Of a stretch of 64,000 nt of DNA, positions 5,922-14,791 are shown piece after piece. The DNA lies in assembly GCF_005780165.1 (NCBI RefSeq), contig NZ_VAUV01000004.1, positions 62,001 through 126,000 on the forward strand. The letters run 5' to 3'. The notes beneath the pieces were generated by a model. The model did not search any database. It was not told where the DNA came from and was given only the letters and a program-made list of their open reading frames with translations. The position numbers were made by a program, and so were the translations under genes. Positions within the stretch are counted from its first letter, which is position 1; the number at the start of each line of letters is the position of its first letter. The stretch is from Phragmitibacter flavus. GTDB lineage: Bacteria > Verrucomicrobiota > Verrucomicrobiia > Verrucomicrobiales > Verrucomicrobiaceae.

Positions 5922-8621
5922 ATGAGGCTGCTTTCGATCACGGTTAAAAATTATCGGATTCACCAGGAGGTGAAGGTCGATTTTGATGCGGCGCGGACGT
6001 TGATCGGCGGGGCGAATGAGTCGGGGAAAAGCACGCTGGTGGAGGCGGCGCACCGGGTGTTGTTTTTGAAGGCGAAGGTAACAGGAAAAGTGTTGCAGGG
6101 CATGAAGTCGACACTGCATACGGATCATCCGAAGGTGCTGTTGTCGTTTGAAGCAGGGGGAAAGGTTTGGGAGGTGGAGAAACGGTTCAGCGGGGCGTCG
6201 GGTCAGGCGCGGTTGAGTATCTTAGGGGGACAGTCGTGGCATGGGGAGGAGGCGGAGTCGAAGCTGGCGGAGGTGCTGGGGACGGACGGGAGTGTGAGCC
6301 GGGAGAAAGATTTATTGATGTTGTGGCCGCATCTTTGGGTGTGGCAGGGTCGGAGTGGGGATGATCCAGCAGATCAGGCGACGGAGCATCGGGATGCGCT
6401 GGTGCAGCGATTGCAGAGCGAGGGACTGGCGGCGGTGATGCAGTCGGACTTTGACCAGCGGGTGAAGGATCGGATCGCAGCAGCGTATGAGGAGTTGTTT
6501 ACGGCGACTGGCAAGGCGAAAGCGGGGTCGAAGCCGGAGGTGGCGAGGTTGCGATTGGAAGAGATGGAAGCGGCGCTGTTGGGGGCCCAAGAGGCGGCGG
6601 GTCGACTTGAGGAGGCGGTGGGGGCGTTTGGTGTGGCGGAGTCGGTTTTGAAAGGGGTGGATGCGGTGTTGCCGGGTTTGCTGAAGGAGTTGAAGGCGAC
6701 TCAGGAGAAGCTGGTGAAGGTGGGCGATTTGCGCGGGTTGGAGAAGGAGCAATGGCGGGTGGTGAAAGATGCGGAGCTGGCGCTGATGCAACTGCGCAAG
6801 GAGGAGGAGGGATTGCGGGAGCTGCGGCGTCAGGTGATGGAGACGGAGACGGTGTTGAAGCCGTTGGAGGAGCGGTTGCAGGAGCTCGAGGGGGCGTTGA
6901 AGGAGGCGGGAGAAGCGCGACAGCGGAGTGAGGTGAGGCATCGCGAGCTAGCGGAGGCGCTGCGGTCGGGACGGGCGCGATTGGATCTGGCGGTGGCGTT
7001 GGTGGCGGTGTTTGAGAAGGGCGAGGCGCGTGAGATTTTGGCCAAACGGGCGGCGGAGGCGGGTCAGGTGGCGGCGGAGATGAATGGGTTGCGCGAGGCG
7101 CTGGCGAGCTTGCCGAATCTGGCGGCGGCGGAGGTGGCGAAGCTGCGGAGTTTGGAGACCGATTGGCAAAAGGCGATGGTGGTGCGCGATGCGACGGCGG
7201 CAGAGTTAATGGTGTTGGTGTCGGACGCGGAGGAGGTGCGGGTGGATGGGGATTTGTTGAAGGCGGGCGAAGCCAAGGTGTTGGCCGAGGAGGTGGAGAT
7301 TTCGATTGGGAAGGGCACGCGATTGCGTTTGAGACCGGGGGGCGGGACGTCGCTGGCGGCGGCGCGCTCGAACGTAGAGGAGGCGGAGAGGAAGTTGCGC
7401 GAGGCCTTGGGCAAATGGTCGGCGCGAGATGTGGAACAGGCGGTGCAGTGGTTTGAAAAAGCGGAGTCGTTGCGTCATGATGGCAAGCGCTTGCGGGAAC
7501 GCTGGAATGGACTCGGCGGGGAAAAGGTGGCGGCGGATTTGGAAGCGGCGGAGATGGCGTGTCGGACCGCAGAGGCGGAGATGCTTCGGAGAAAGGAGGG
7601 GCTGACGATGGATGGGGAGACGTTGCCGGATTCGTTGTTGTCGGCGCGGTTGTGGGTGAAGGAGATGGAGGGGATGTTGTCGGAGAATGACAAGGCCGAG
7701 CGGGAGGCGCGGGCAATGGCGGATGAGGCGCGGGTGCAGTTGGAAAAGGTGGAGACGGGGCGCGGCAAGCAGTTGGAGATGTTGACCGAGAAACGTCAGC
7801 TTTTGGGGGAGTTGCGGTTAAGGATGCGGGTGGTCGAGGAGAAGTATGCGGACTCGGCGGCCCGTGAGGAGGCGATGTCGATGGCGGTGCGCGCGGCGGA
7901 AAGTTCGCAGTCGATGTTGGAGGGAACCCGGCGGTTGTTGGCGGAGTTGCAGCCGGAGTTGCTGGAGCGGGATGGGGAACGACTGGGGCGCTCGGTGGCG
8001 AATCAGGAACAGCAGCGGCGGACGGCGGAGACGCAGATGGCGGTGGCGCGGAGTCAGCTGGTTTTGGATGGTCGGGTGGACCCGGAGTCGGACGTGCAGC
8101 AGGCGCGGGCGCGGGTGGCGGAGGCGCGTGAGGTTTTTATGATGGAACAACGTCGGGCCAAGGCGGTGGAGCGGTTGTTCCAGCTTTTCGCGGAGTCGCG
8201 CGGGGCAATTGACCGTCGGTTGGTGCAGCCGCTGGCGAATCGGGTTTCGGGGTATTTGCAGTGTGTTTTTGGGCCCGGGGCGGAGTTGCGGGTGTTGGTG
8301 GCGGAAGACGGAAAGTTGGGATTTGAGATAAGCCGGTCGGGTGGCGGTGGGGCGTTTGGGTTTGAGTCGTTGAGTGGAGGAGCGAAGGAGCAGGTGGCGG
8401 CGGCGGTGCGGCTGGCGATGGCGGAGATTTTGGCGACGCAACACGACGGTTGTTTGCCTTTGGTGTTCGATGATGCGTTCGCTTATGCCGATCCGCTGCG
8501 GGTGCAGCAGATGCAACGGATGCTGGATCTGGCGGCGACGCGGGGATTGCAGGTGGTGGTGCTGACCTGCAATCCGGGGGATTATGCGGGGTTTGGCGGT
8601 GTGGAAGTGCGGATTGGATGA
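5922..8621 (+). CDS. YhaN/SbcC-like AAA ATPase with long coiled coil
   Basis: This 899-residue protein has the split ABC-ATPase plan of SMC/Rad50 relatives. The Walker A motif is GGANESGKST (residues 29-38), the ABC signature is ESLSGGAKEQ (near 816), and Walker B is LPLVFDDAFAYADP (near 845). The roughly 700 residues between are rich in Glu, Lys, Arg and Ala and should form an antiparallel coiled coil. I see no C-x-x-C zinc hook in the middle; the only mid-region cysteine is isolated. This points to the YhaN class rather than SbcC/Rad50. Together with the upstream nuclease it should form an ATP-regulated DNA end-processing complex. Its coding strand is strongly G-rich. It converges with the cytochrome-WD40 gene. 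Confidence 0.87.
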   Translation: MRLLSITVKNYRIHQEVKVDFDAARTLIGGANESGKSTLVEAAHRVLFLKAKVTGKVLQGMKSTLHTDHPKVLLSFEAGGKVWEVEKRFSGASGQARLSILGGQSWHGEEAESKLAEVLGTDGSVSREKDLLMLWPHLWVWQGRSGDDPADQATEHRDALVQRLQSEGLAAVMQSDFDQRVKDRIAAAYEELFTATGKAKAGSKPEVARLRLEEMEAALLGAQEAAGRLEEAVGAFGVAESVLKGVDAVLPGLLKELKATQEKLVKVGDLRGLEKEQWRVVKDAELALMQLRKEEEGLRELRRQVMETETVLKPLEERLQELEGALKEAGEARQRSEVRHRELAEALRSGRARLDLAVALVAVFEKGEAREILAKRAAEAGQVAAEMNGLREALASLPNLAAAEVAKLRSLETDWQKAMVVRDATAAELMVLVSDAEEVRVDGDLLKAGEAKVLAEEVEISIGKGTRLRLRPGGGTSLAAARSNVEEAERKLREALGKWSARDVEQAVQWFEKAESLRHDGKRLRERWNGLGGEKVAADLEAAEMACRTAEAEMLRRKEGLTMDGETLPDSLLSARLWVKEMEGMLSENDKAEREARAMADEARVQLEKVETGRGKQLEMLTEKRQLLGELRLRMRVVEEKYADSAAREEAMSMAVRAAESSQSMLEGTRRLLAELQPELLERDGERLGRSVANQEQQRRTAETQMAVARSQLVLDGRVDPESDVQQARARVAEAREVFMMEQRRAKAVERLFQLFAESRGAIDRRLVQPLANRVSGYLQCVFGPGAELRVLVAEDGKLGFEISRSGGGGAFGFESLSGGAKEQVAAAVRLAMAEILATQHDGCLPLVFDDAFAYADPLRVQQMQRMLDLAATRGLQVVVLTCNPGDYAGFGGVEVRIG

Positions 8622-8675
8622 TTGAAGCGGCGTGGGCGGAAGGGCGTCGAGAAGAGAGCCTCCTCACGTCGGCTG

Positions 8676-10031
8676 CTACGGGGAAATTATTCCAAAACCC
8701 GGGGAGGCGGTGAAGGAGGTGAGGAGTTTTTTCTCCTGGAGGTCGATGAGGTGGACCTTGCCGTTGGCTCCGGCAATGGCGAGCTTTTTGCCTTCGGGAT
8801 GAAGGGCGAGGGCGTCGATGCGTTGGCCAAACGGGGGAAGGTCGAGGGGTTTATCGTCTTTCTTTTTGGTGATGTCGAAGGAGCGAACGCGGCCATCAAT
8901 GGAGGCGAGAATGAGGCGGTTGTCGGCAAAGGCGAGTCGGGTGGCTTCGACGCGGCGACCAGTGATGACGGCGGTGCCGAGCTGGCCTTCGGGGTTGAGG
9001 GCGGCGGCGCGAACTTCGCCATTGTTGGCGGCGGTGAAGAGGCGTTTGCTGTCGGCGGAGTAGATGACTGAGGTGACCGGATTGCCGTGGGTGGTTTGAG
9101 TGTGAAGGACGTCGCCGTTACTTGCCTGGAAGGAGCGGGCGGTGCGGTCACGACTGGCGCTGGCGAGGAGTTTGCTGTCTGGAGAAAAGGCGAGCTGGGT
9201 GATCCAATCGGCATGGGCTTCAACCTGCCAGGCGGGAATCCAGCCTTTTGTTTTGATGACGTGGACGGTGTTGCTGGTGCCAGCGTAGGCGAGGAGTTCG
9301 CCGTTGGGGGAAAAGGCAACGGCGAGTTGGGTATCGCTGCCGGGGGGAAGGGTGTTGATGGGTTTGCCGGTGTTGAGATCGATGATGACGAGTTCACCGG
9401 ATCGACCGGGGACACCACCGGCGACGGCGAGGGTTTTGCCATCGGGATGAAGGGCAAGGGCGAAAATGCGTTCAGGAAGTCCGGGGATGCGTTTTTTGAG
9501 TTTTCCGGTGTTGCTGTCCCACAGGGTGACTTCGTGATAGCCGCTGACGAGGAGCGTGGTTTGATCGGGCAGCCAGGCGAGGGCGGTGATGGGCAACGGT
9601 TGTGGGTATTGATCCGGGGCGCTGACGGCGGGCTTTTTCGGCATCAATGATGCGAGGGACTGCTGGGGATCTTTGCCGTCGAATTTGGCGCCCTCTGCGA
9701 TCCAGCGTTTGAAAAGTTCGATCTGGGCGGCGGGAAGAGGGTCGTCCTTTTGCGGCATGCGATCATCTTCGTCATCAGTGATGAGGCGGTGGAAGAACAA
9801 GCCGGAGTCGGGTTTGCCGGGAGTGACCGGGGTTTCGTCGCTGTCGCCAGGTTGGAGCAAGGCATGGAAGGTGTCGACGCGGTAACCACCTTTGTCGTTA
9901 TCCTCTTCGTGACAGCCGAGGCATTTGTCGGCGAGGATGGGGGCGAGGTCTTTGCTGAAGGAAACGGGGGCGGCGGTGAGTGGGATGGAGGTGGCGAAGT
10001 AGAGCAGGATGATGAGGGCGATTTTTGTCAT
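8676..10031 (-). CDS. Planctomycete-type cytochrome c fused to WD40 repeats
   Basis: This 451-residue exported protein begins with a signal peptide (residues 1-20, ending LTAAPV) followed by a cytochrome c domain of the planctomycete/verrucomicrobial type. The haem-binding CLGCH is at residues 37-41, and the ending MPQKDDPLPAAQIELFKRWI is typical of that domain. From about residue 140 to the end there are repeated segments of the form L-A-F-S-P-D-G-K-x-L-A-x-A/G, a WD40 beta-propeller of about seven blades. Such proteins lie in the periplasm; the substrate or redox partner is unknown. It faces pyrE divergently across about 50 bases. Confidence 0.85.
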   Translation of the reverse strand: MTKIALIILLYFATSIPLTAAPVSFSKDLAPILADKCLGCHEEDNDKGGYRVDTFHALLQPGDSDETPVTPGKPDSGLFFHRLITDDEDDRMPQKDDPLPAAQIELFKRWIAEGAKFDGKDPQQSLASLMPKKPAVSAPDQYPQPLPITALAWLPDQTTLLVSGYHEVTLWDSNTGKLKKRIPGLPERIFALALHPDGKTLAVAGGVPGRSGELVIIDLNTGKPINTLPPGSDTQLAVAFSPNGELLAYAGTSNTVHVIKTKGWIPAWQVEAHADWITQLAFSPDSKLLASASRDRTARSFQASNGDVLHTQTTHGNPVTSVIYSADSKRLFTAANNGEVRAAALNPEGQLGTAVITGRRVEATRLAFADNRLILASIDGRVRSFDITKKKDDKPLDLPPFGQRIDALALHPEGKKLAIAGANGKVHLIDLQEKKLLTSFTASPGFGIISP

Positions 10032-10083
10032 GGACGAGGAGTTCTACGCTTGAAAGGGGGCCTCATCTGTCACAATAAGAGGC

Positions 10084-10659
10084 ATGCCCACCCTTCCTGA
10101 AGCCACTGAGTTGTTGCGCGAGTTGTTGTTGAAAAAGTCGGTGATGCGCGGCGATTTCACGCTGGCATCGGGAGCGAAGAGCGATCTGTATGTCGACTGC
10201 CGGCTGACGACATTGGATGCGGCGGGCGGATGTTTGGTGGGCCAGGTGATGCATGCCCTGTTGCGCAAGGCGGAGGAAGAGACAGGGGTTAAGGTGGCGG
10301 CGGTCGGTGGTTTGACGATGGGTGCGGACCCGGTGGCGCTGAGTGCAGCGATGTTCTCGCACTTGAGCGACGATTCGGTGCCCGTGCCAGCCTACAGCGT
10401 GCGCAAGGCGGCGAAGGACCACGGTCGCAAAAAGCTGGTGGAAGGAAATTTCAAGGCCGGGGATGTGGTGGCGGTGGTGGATGACGTCATTACGACTGGT
10501 GGATCGACCATCAAGGCGATTGAGCAGGTCGAGGCCGAGGGTGGCAAGATTGGTTTTGTGCTGGTGCTGCTGGATCGCGAAGAAGGCGGCAAGGCGAACA
10601 TTGAGGCGCGCGGGGTGAAGGTGTTCTCAGCGTTTACGCGATCGAGTTTACTGGGGTGA
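10084..10659 (+). CDS. pyrE: Orotate phosphoribosyltransferase
   Basis: This 191-residue cytosolic enzyme transfers the phosphoribosyl group of PRPP to orotate, giving OMP in pyrimidine synthesis. The PRPP-binding signature VVAVVDDVITTGGST is visible near residues 129-143, and an N-terminal DFTLASGAKSDLYVDCR matches the family's orotate loop region. Length is normal. The start ATG 10084 gives MPTLPEATEL; the next gene on the left is divergent. No other pyrimidine gene is in the window, which is common. I am sure of the family; the small chance of a paralogous phosphoribosyltransferase is reduced by the SGxKSDLYVD motif. Confidence 0.92.
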   Translation: MPTLPEATELLRELLLKKSVMRGDFTLASGAKSDLYVDCRLTTLDAAGGCLVGQVMHALLRKAEEETGVKVAAVGGLTMGADPVALSAAMFSHLSDDSVPVPAYSVRKAAKDHGRKKLVEGNFKAGDVVAVVDDVITTGGSTIKAIEQVEAEGGKIGFVLVLLDREEGGKANIEARGVKVFSAFTRSSLLG

Positions 10660-10821
10660 GTGAACGGTCGAACCGACCATGAGGCCGCGCTCTCGTTTTT
10701 GATGGCTACGACTGCCGCTGGTGGTGTCGGAATGTCGCGCTCTGAAGGGCTCGATGTTTCCAGGGAACACCAAATCTGATGACCAAATGCCGGGGCTGCC
10801 AGCGACCTGGTCAGAATCAAA

Positions 10822-11319
10822 TCAATCCGGCTGGCCTGAACCCAAGTCGTAAACCATGCCCCAAAGCCGATCTATTTCACCCACTTCGATGACTTGGAGG
10901 GGTGTCATGCCTTCAAAAAAGGTGTTGCTTTCGTGCATCCAAACAGGGAGGCGTTCGAGGTGGATGACTTCCGCTAGTGCATCGAGCAGGCGGCGGATTT
11001 CATGGAGCCGACGTTTGGCGGGCTGGCTGGGAAGTTTACCGGAGGCCCATTGGGCAAGGGCACGAAGGGAGAATCCGGTGAGACGGCCGAGTTCCTCACG
11101 GGTGAGGCCATAGGTGTCGCAGAGGGTGGCGACGTCTGAACTGGTGCTGTCGACCTCACGAATCAATTTTGAGGCGAGCCGCCTCTCTTCTTCCACTTCA
11201 GGGGAAGGTTTGGGATTGCCTATGGATTTACGGTGTCGAAGGAAGGCTTTTTTAGCGGCTCTGTTGCGGCTGGTTTTGGAAATCGTGGATGACGTGACGG
11301 TGACGGTGTTTCCAGGCAT
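10822..11319 (-). CDS. Xre/ParS/MbcA-type antitoxin (RES partner)
   Basis: This 165-residue protein has the organisation of antitoxins paired with RES-domain toxins. A helix-turn-helix is visible around LTREELGRLTGFSLRALAQW (about residues 75-95), followed by a C-terminal toxin-binding domain, RRLLDALAEVIHLERLPVWM and a closing IDRLWGMVYDLGSG, similar to DUF2384. The start ATG 11319 (MPGNTVTV) is preferred over an upstream TTG at 11373. It lies 63 bases after the RES gene on the same strand, so the toxin gene is transcribed first. The usual order is antitoxin first. It probably both neutralises the toxin and represses the shared promoter; that is inferred from the family. Confidence 0.78.
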   Translation of the reverse strand: MPGNTVTVTSSTISKTSRNRAAKKAFLRHRKSIGNPKPSPEVEEERRLASKLIREVDSTSSDVATLCDTYGLTREELGRLTGFSLRALAQWASGKLPSQPAKRRLHEIRRLLDALAEVIHLERLPVWMHESNTFFEGMTPLQVIEVGEIDRLWGMVYDLGSGQPD

Positions 11320-11382
11320 GATGGGGGGCAGGATAATGGGGGAGAGAAGGTTGTCCAGCACATATGCATGCAAATGTGCACT

Positions 11383-11976
11383 TTATAAGCCGTGAACGAA
11401 TGGGATGTTCGCTTCGTCCAGGGTTTGAATGAGACTGCCATCGCGTCGATGGCAGGGAAAATAGACGACGTTAACGCCGTTGCGGCGTCGGGCGGAAGGA
11501 ACAACGAGTCCTTCGACGAGATGCTCGAAGGCGGCTCTTGCGATGGCCTGAGTGATGGGCTCGATGCCAGATTTTTGAGCGTCTTCCCAATTGCAACTGA
11601 CGATTTGGGTGTGGGACACTCCGAGAAGGTCGAGGATGGTGGGCTGGGTGAGGTCAAGCACGGCCTGGAGCTCCCAGTGCATGCCGGCCCTGAGCTGGGC
11701 TTTGAAATCGGCGTCGGTGAATCCGTAACGCGTGCCTTTGTAGTAGAGTTCTTCGTTGAGGGTGATGGGATCCGTGCTTGCGTAGACGGAGGGCATGAGA
11801 CGTTGAACGGTCCAGCGTCCGCCGGAGTGAACAGCACCTGCTCCTGTGAAGCGGTAGGGGCGAGCCATCCAGCGCGGGGCTGTCTGGCGGACGACGTTGC
11901 CATTCCAAGACGTGAAAGCATTGGCGTTGGACAATGCTTGGTAAAACTTGGAAAATTCGGGGTTGGGGCGTGTCAT
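11383..11976 (-). CDS. RES-domain toxin (predicted NAD+-degrading)
   Basis: This 197-residue protein carries the RES domain: YRFTGAGAVHSGGRWTVQ, then VYASTDPITLNEELYY, with the arginine-glycine-arginine and Tyr-Ala-Ser/Glu residues that define the family, and a downstream ILDL strand. Characterised RES toxins deplete NAD+ (MbcT is an NAD+ phosphorylase) and arrest growth until the Xre-type partner binds them. ATG 11976 (MTRPNPEF) is the likely start; a TTG at 12033 would add 19 residues. It is the first gene of the pair. A roughly 300-base gap precedes it, where the shared promoter should be. The domain is full length and looks intact. Confidence 0.8.
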   Translation of the reverse strand: MTRPNPEFSKFYQALSNANAFTSWNGNVVRQTAPRWMARPYRFTGAGAVHSGGRWTVQRLMPSVYASTDPITLNEELYYKGTRYGFTDADFKAQLRAGMHWELQAVLDLTQPTILDLLGVSHTQIVSCNWEDAQKSGIEPITQAIARAAFEHLVEGLVVPSARRRNGVNVVYFPCHRRDGSLIQTLDEANIPFVHGL

Positions 11977-12293
11977 CGGCGGTGCGGAGTGGAGCTTTGA
12001 TGGGGAAGGGGTTTCTAGCTCAGGAAGGGGCAAAGTAGAGCTTGCGGGGGCGGAGACAGGCTTTCATGCATAGATGGGAATAGTCTTAGTAAGTTGTAGG
12101 GCAAAAACTGAGCCAAAAAGCTCCTGTTTGTGCGATGGGAAATGCGAAGCCATCCTTGGGTCTGCAACCTTGGTGCTGCGTCTCGCGTCGGAACAACGTG
12201 CCCATGTGGAGGACTAGAAGTCGTTCCCGATGGCGCAGAGTGGGCCTGACAAACAAGGTCTGCAAGACCCGGCTCGAGCCTTCTACTCTAAGA
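11977..12293. other. Intergenic region with a possible repetitive sequence
   Basis: These 317 bases separate the RES gene from the methyltransferase stop codon. Several short overlapping frames are open, but none shows coding character. Around 12120-12300 the translations GLTNKVCKTRLEPSTLR and GPDKQGLQDPARAFYSK recall short repeated sequences annotated as tiny hypothetical proteins (DUF1589-like) in Rhodopirellula. It is more likely a repeat or non-coding element than a gene. The left part should hold the promoter of the RES/Xre pair; no clear promoter was recognised. Confidence 0.3.
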
Positions 12294-13142
12294 TTACTTT
12301 TTCTGCCAGAGGAGGGCGAGGAAGAGGGGGAATTCGTTCCGGGCACGGTTTTCAGCGCGGGCCTTGGGGCCGGGTTCGCTGGTTTTGTTGGAGTGCCATT
12401 CTTCCAAGCCGGTGAGGCTTAGACCGCTTTGAAAGCCGGGAAGAAGAAGGTTCTGCAGGCTGTGGTGGAAACTGACGGTGCTCTCGCTCTTTTCCTGCCC
12501 GGGGTGCATGAGGATGGGGATCTCCATTTCGGAACTGTAGGCGTCGAGTCGGCGGTATTGGATCTTGCGGTCGTCTTCCCAGCCCCAGGAGGACTGGCGG
12601 GGGATGCGGAAGGCGGGATGATTGAGGACCCACAGCATGCGGCCGCCGGGCTTGAGGATGCGGGCGCAGGCGCTGCTGACTTTGTCCAGATGGGGCATGT
12701 TCTGGATGCAGAGGATGGCGGAGATGGCATCGAATTCGCCGAGTCCATCGAGACTGGCGGCGTCGCGGGCGAAATATCGGATGTCTTTGGCACCGGGGTA
12801 GCTTTTCGCTTTGGCGATGAGGGTGGGTGAAAGATCGACGCCGGTGAGCTGGGTGCCGGGCGGTGTGGTAGATTGAATGGCGCGGGTGAAGACGCCTTGT
12901 CCGCAGCCGAGATCGAGAATGGATTCCGATTCGGATTTGCCTTTGGTTTGGCCGGGTTTGAGAAGTTTTAAGGCGCCGGGGATGACGACGTTTTGGTAGA
13001 GCTCGGACCCTTGGGCACCGATGAGTCGGTCATACCAATCGGCAGATTTTTCCCACGAGGTGTTTTGCGATGCTGGGTCGCCTTCGGGACGGGTGGTTTT
13101 TTTGGCGGATGGCTTGGGTTTACGCCAGGATGGTGCGGGCAT
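12294..13142 (-). CDS. Class I SAM-dependent methyltransferase
   Basis: This 282-residue protein has a Rossmann-type methyltransferase core. Motif I is ILDLGCGQGV (residues 75-84), followed by LTGVDLSPTLIAKAK (motif II), FDAISAILCIQNM (motif IV) and RILKPGGRMLWVLNHPAF (motif post-IV). The first 30 residues are a low-complexity Lys/Pro/Ser stretch. I chose ATG 13142 (MPAPSWRK); the frame stays open far upstream but only as a shadow of the phosphatase gene. The substrate is unknown; the fold resembles UbiE/MenG-like and tRNA methyltransferase groups. It is third in the STAS-phosphatase gene order, separated from the phosphatase by two hairpins. The last 35 residues (PGPKARAENRARNEF onward) may derive from the repetitive sequence next to it. 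Confidence 0.82.
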   Translation of the reverse strand: MPAPSWRKPKPSAKKTTRPEGDPASQNTSWEKSADWYDRLIGAQGSELYQNVVIPGALKLLKPGQTKGKSESESILDLGCGQGVFTRAIQSTTPPGTQLTGVDLSPTLIAKAKSYPGAKDIRYFARDAASLDGLGEFDAISAILCIQNMPHLDKVSSACARILKPGGRMLWVLNHPAFRIPRQSSWGWEDDRKIQYRRLDAYSSEMEIPILMHPGQEKSESTVSFHHSLQNLLLPGFQSGLSLTGLEEWHSNKTSEPGPKARAENRARNEFPLFLALLWQKK

Positions 13143-13234
13143 GGGTTGAGGATACGGGGAGAGGCCGGATTGGCAAATGGAGGCTGTGGGAGAGAACGGA
13201 ACGCCGGGCTTGGATCGGGCGAGGAGCCGTTCGG

Positions 13235-13276
13235 GCAGGCAAAATGCCTGCTTCACCCACAGGCTGCAAGCCTGTG
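13235..13276. repeat. Two adjacent perfect palindromes (REP-like pair)
   Basis: The first hairpin is gcaggc-aaaat-gcctgc (13235-13251), the second cacaggct-gca-agcctgtg (13258-13276). They lie just after the phosphatase stop codon on the minus strand and before the methyltransferase. The related sequences (caggc...gcctg in both) suggest a duplicated palindrome rather than a simple terminator; no T-run follows the second stem on either strand. Confidence 0.7.
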
Positions 13277-13284
13277 TCACGGGG

Positions 13285-14730
13285 TTATTTTTTGCACATG
13301 GCGACGAGGGTGATGTCGTCGGTTTGAGGGTCGCCGCCCATGAATTTGGTGACGGCGTCGCAGAGGGCGTCGATGACGGCCTGAGCACCGTTCGGGGCGG
13401 CGAGACTAAGGACGGTTTTGATGCGGTCGACTCCAAAAAGGAGGCCTTTGTGGTCGGTGGCTTCGTCGACGCCATCGGTGTAGAAAAGCAGGACATCGCC
13501 GTGGTCCATGGGGACGCTGACATCGCGGGTGATGCGGTCAAAGACGTTGCCTTTGTCGACGCCGACGGCGAGGCCCGGGGCCTTGACTTCCTCGACCTGG
13601 CCGGTGGCGTGTTTCCAGAGGAGAGGACTGGTGTGACCGGCGCGGGCGAGCATGACGCTGTTGCCATCGGCGGAGAGGACGGCGTAGGCGGCGGTGATGA
13701 ACATGTCTTCACGGATGTCCGGGAAGAGGTTGCGGTTCACCAGGCTCATGACTGCCGCAGGGCTGAGGATTTCACGGGCGTTGGCCCGCAGCACGCTGCG
13801 ACACATGGCGGTCAGCAGGGCGGCGGGAATCCCTTTGCCACAGACGTCGGCGATGGCGACGCCGACGTGATCGGTGCCGATGGGGAAAAAGTCAAAATAA
13901 TCGCCGCTGACGAGTCGGGCGGGAACGTTGCGGGCGGCGATGTCGAAGCCGGGGATGTCGGGAGCTTTTTCGGGAAGAAGAATGCGCTGGATTTCGCTGG
14001 CGTTGCGGAGTTCGGCCTCAAGGGCTTTTTTGGCGTTGGCCTCCTGGTGGGCCTGGGCGTTGCCTAGGGCGAATCCGCATTGCCGGGCCAGGGCGACGAA
14101 CATTTCTAGTTCGTGTTCGCTGAAGGGAGTGGTGGTGTCGGAGGCGGCGGCGAGGACGCCGAGATGTCGACCGCCGTGATTGAGGGGTGCGATGAGGGCG
14201 GCGACGTGGCTTTGGAAGGGGTTGCTGGCACCTTGAAACTTGGGATGGTGGCGGAGATCAGGGATGTTTTCTTCGCGTTGTTCGGCCAGAACGGAGCCAA
14301 TGACACCTTCGCCAGGTGCGATGCTGTGGAGGCGGAGAAAGCTGGGGAGGGTGCCGACGTTGCTGCGGGCCTGGTCGATGATGCGCTCGGGAAGCGAGAT
14401 CAGCGGAGGGCAGTCCTTGGTGCAGTGGCGGGGCACGAGCGATTTGCCTTTTTCATCAAGGAGATAGAGGATGGCACCTTGGGATTGCACCACACGAACG
14501 GCACCTTCGGCAATGAGTCGATGGAGGGTGGTGTCGGACTGGCCGTGAAGAATGGCGTTTCCGAGGGTGTGCAGGACATCAAAAACGCGGCGGCGACGGC
14601 CGGCACGCTCGGTGTCGTCCTGGAGAAAATCTTTTAAGTCTTTGCGGGAGGCCTTGAGCGCCTTGTAGAGGGGCCAGCCGACGCCTGCCATGATGAGCAG
14701 GAGGATTGCGGCGATGATCCATCCGATCAT
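13285..14730 (-). CDS. RsbU/SpoIIE-like PP2C phosphatase with membrane anchor and GAF domain
   Basis: This 481-residue protein should dephosphorylate the Ser of a STAS-domain partner in a partner-switching pathway. It has an N-terminal membrane segment (residues 2-24), a short coiled linker, a GAF-like sensor domain (about 50-225) and a C-terminal PP2C/SpoIIE domain (about 245-480). In the latter, GDYFD (276-280), ADVCGKG (294-300), FYTDGVDEA and QTDDITLVA supply the metal-binding aspartates and glycine signatures. The STAS gene is directly upstream on the same strand, 61 bases away, and is the obvious substrate. No RsbW-type kinase gene is nearby, so the third component must be encoded elsewhere. 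What the GAF domain senses is unknown. Confidence 0.87.
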   Translation of the reverse strand: MIGWIIAAILLLIMAGVGWPLYKALKASRKDLKDFLQDDTERAGRRRRVFDVLHTLGNAILHGQSDTTLHRLIAEGAVRVVQSQGAILYLLDEKGKSLVPRHCTKDCPPLISLPERIIDQARSNVGTLPSFLRLHSIAPGEGVIGSVLAEQREENIPDLRHHPKFQGASNPFQSHVAALIAPLNHGGRHLGVLAAASDTTTPFSEHELEMFVALARQCGFALGNAQAHQEANAKKALEAELRNASEIQRILLPEKAPDIPGFDIAARNVPARLVSGDYFDFFPIGTDHVGVAIADVCGKGIPAALLTAMCRSVLRANAREILSPAAVMSLVNRNLFPDIREDMFITAAYAVLSADGNSVMLARAGHTSPLLWKHATGQVEEVKAPGLAVGVDKGNVFDRITRDVSVPMDHGDVLLFYTDGVDEATDHKGLLFGVDRIKTVLSLAAPNGAQAVIDALCDAVTKFMGGDPQTDDITLVAMCKK

Positions 14731-14791
14731 AACAAGCAGCTGGGCGTGGGGTCAGCAACCACACCGGAAAAGGTTGAATCCAGAAGGATGT

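Noticed and set aside
6499-7716. 405-codon minus-strand frame opposite the YhaN-like ATPase
   Set aside because: It is almost entirely Pro, Ala, Ser and Thr, antisense to a real gene; a codon-bias artefact.
13143-13712. N-terminal extension of the methyltransferase frame
   Set aside because: This part is the reverse shadow of the phosphatase C-terminus, is Ser/Pro/Thr-rich and has no homology features; ATG 13142 begins the true protein.
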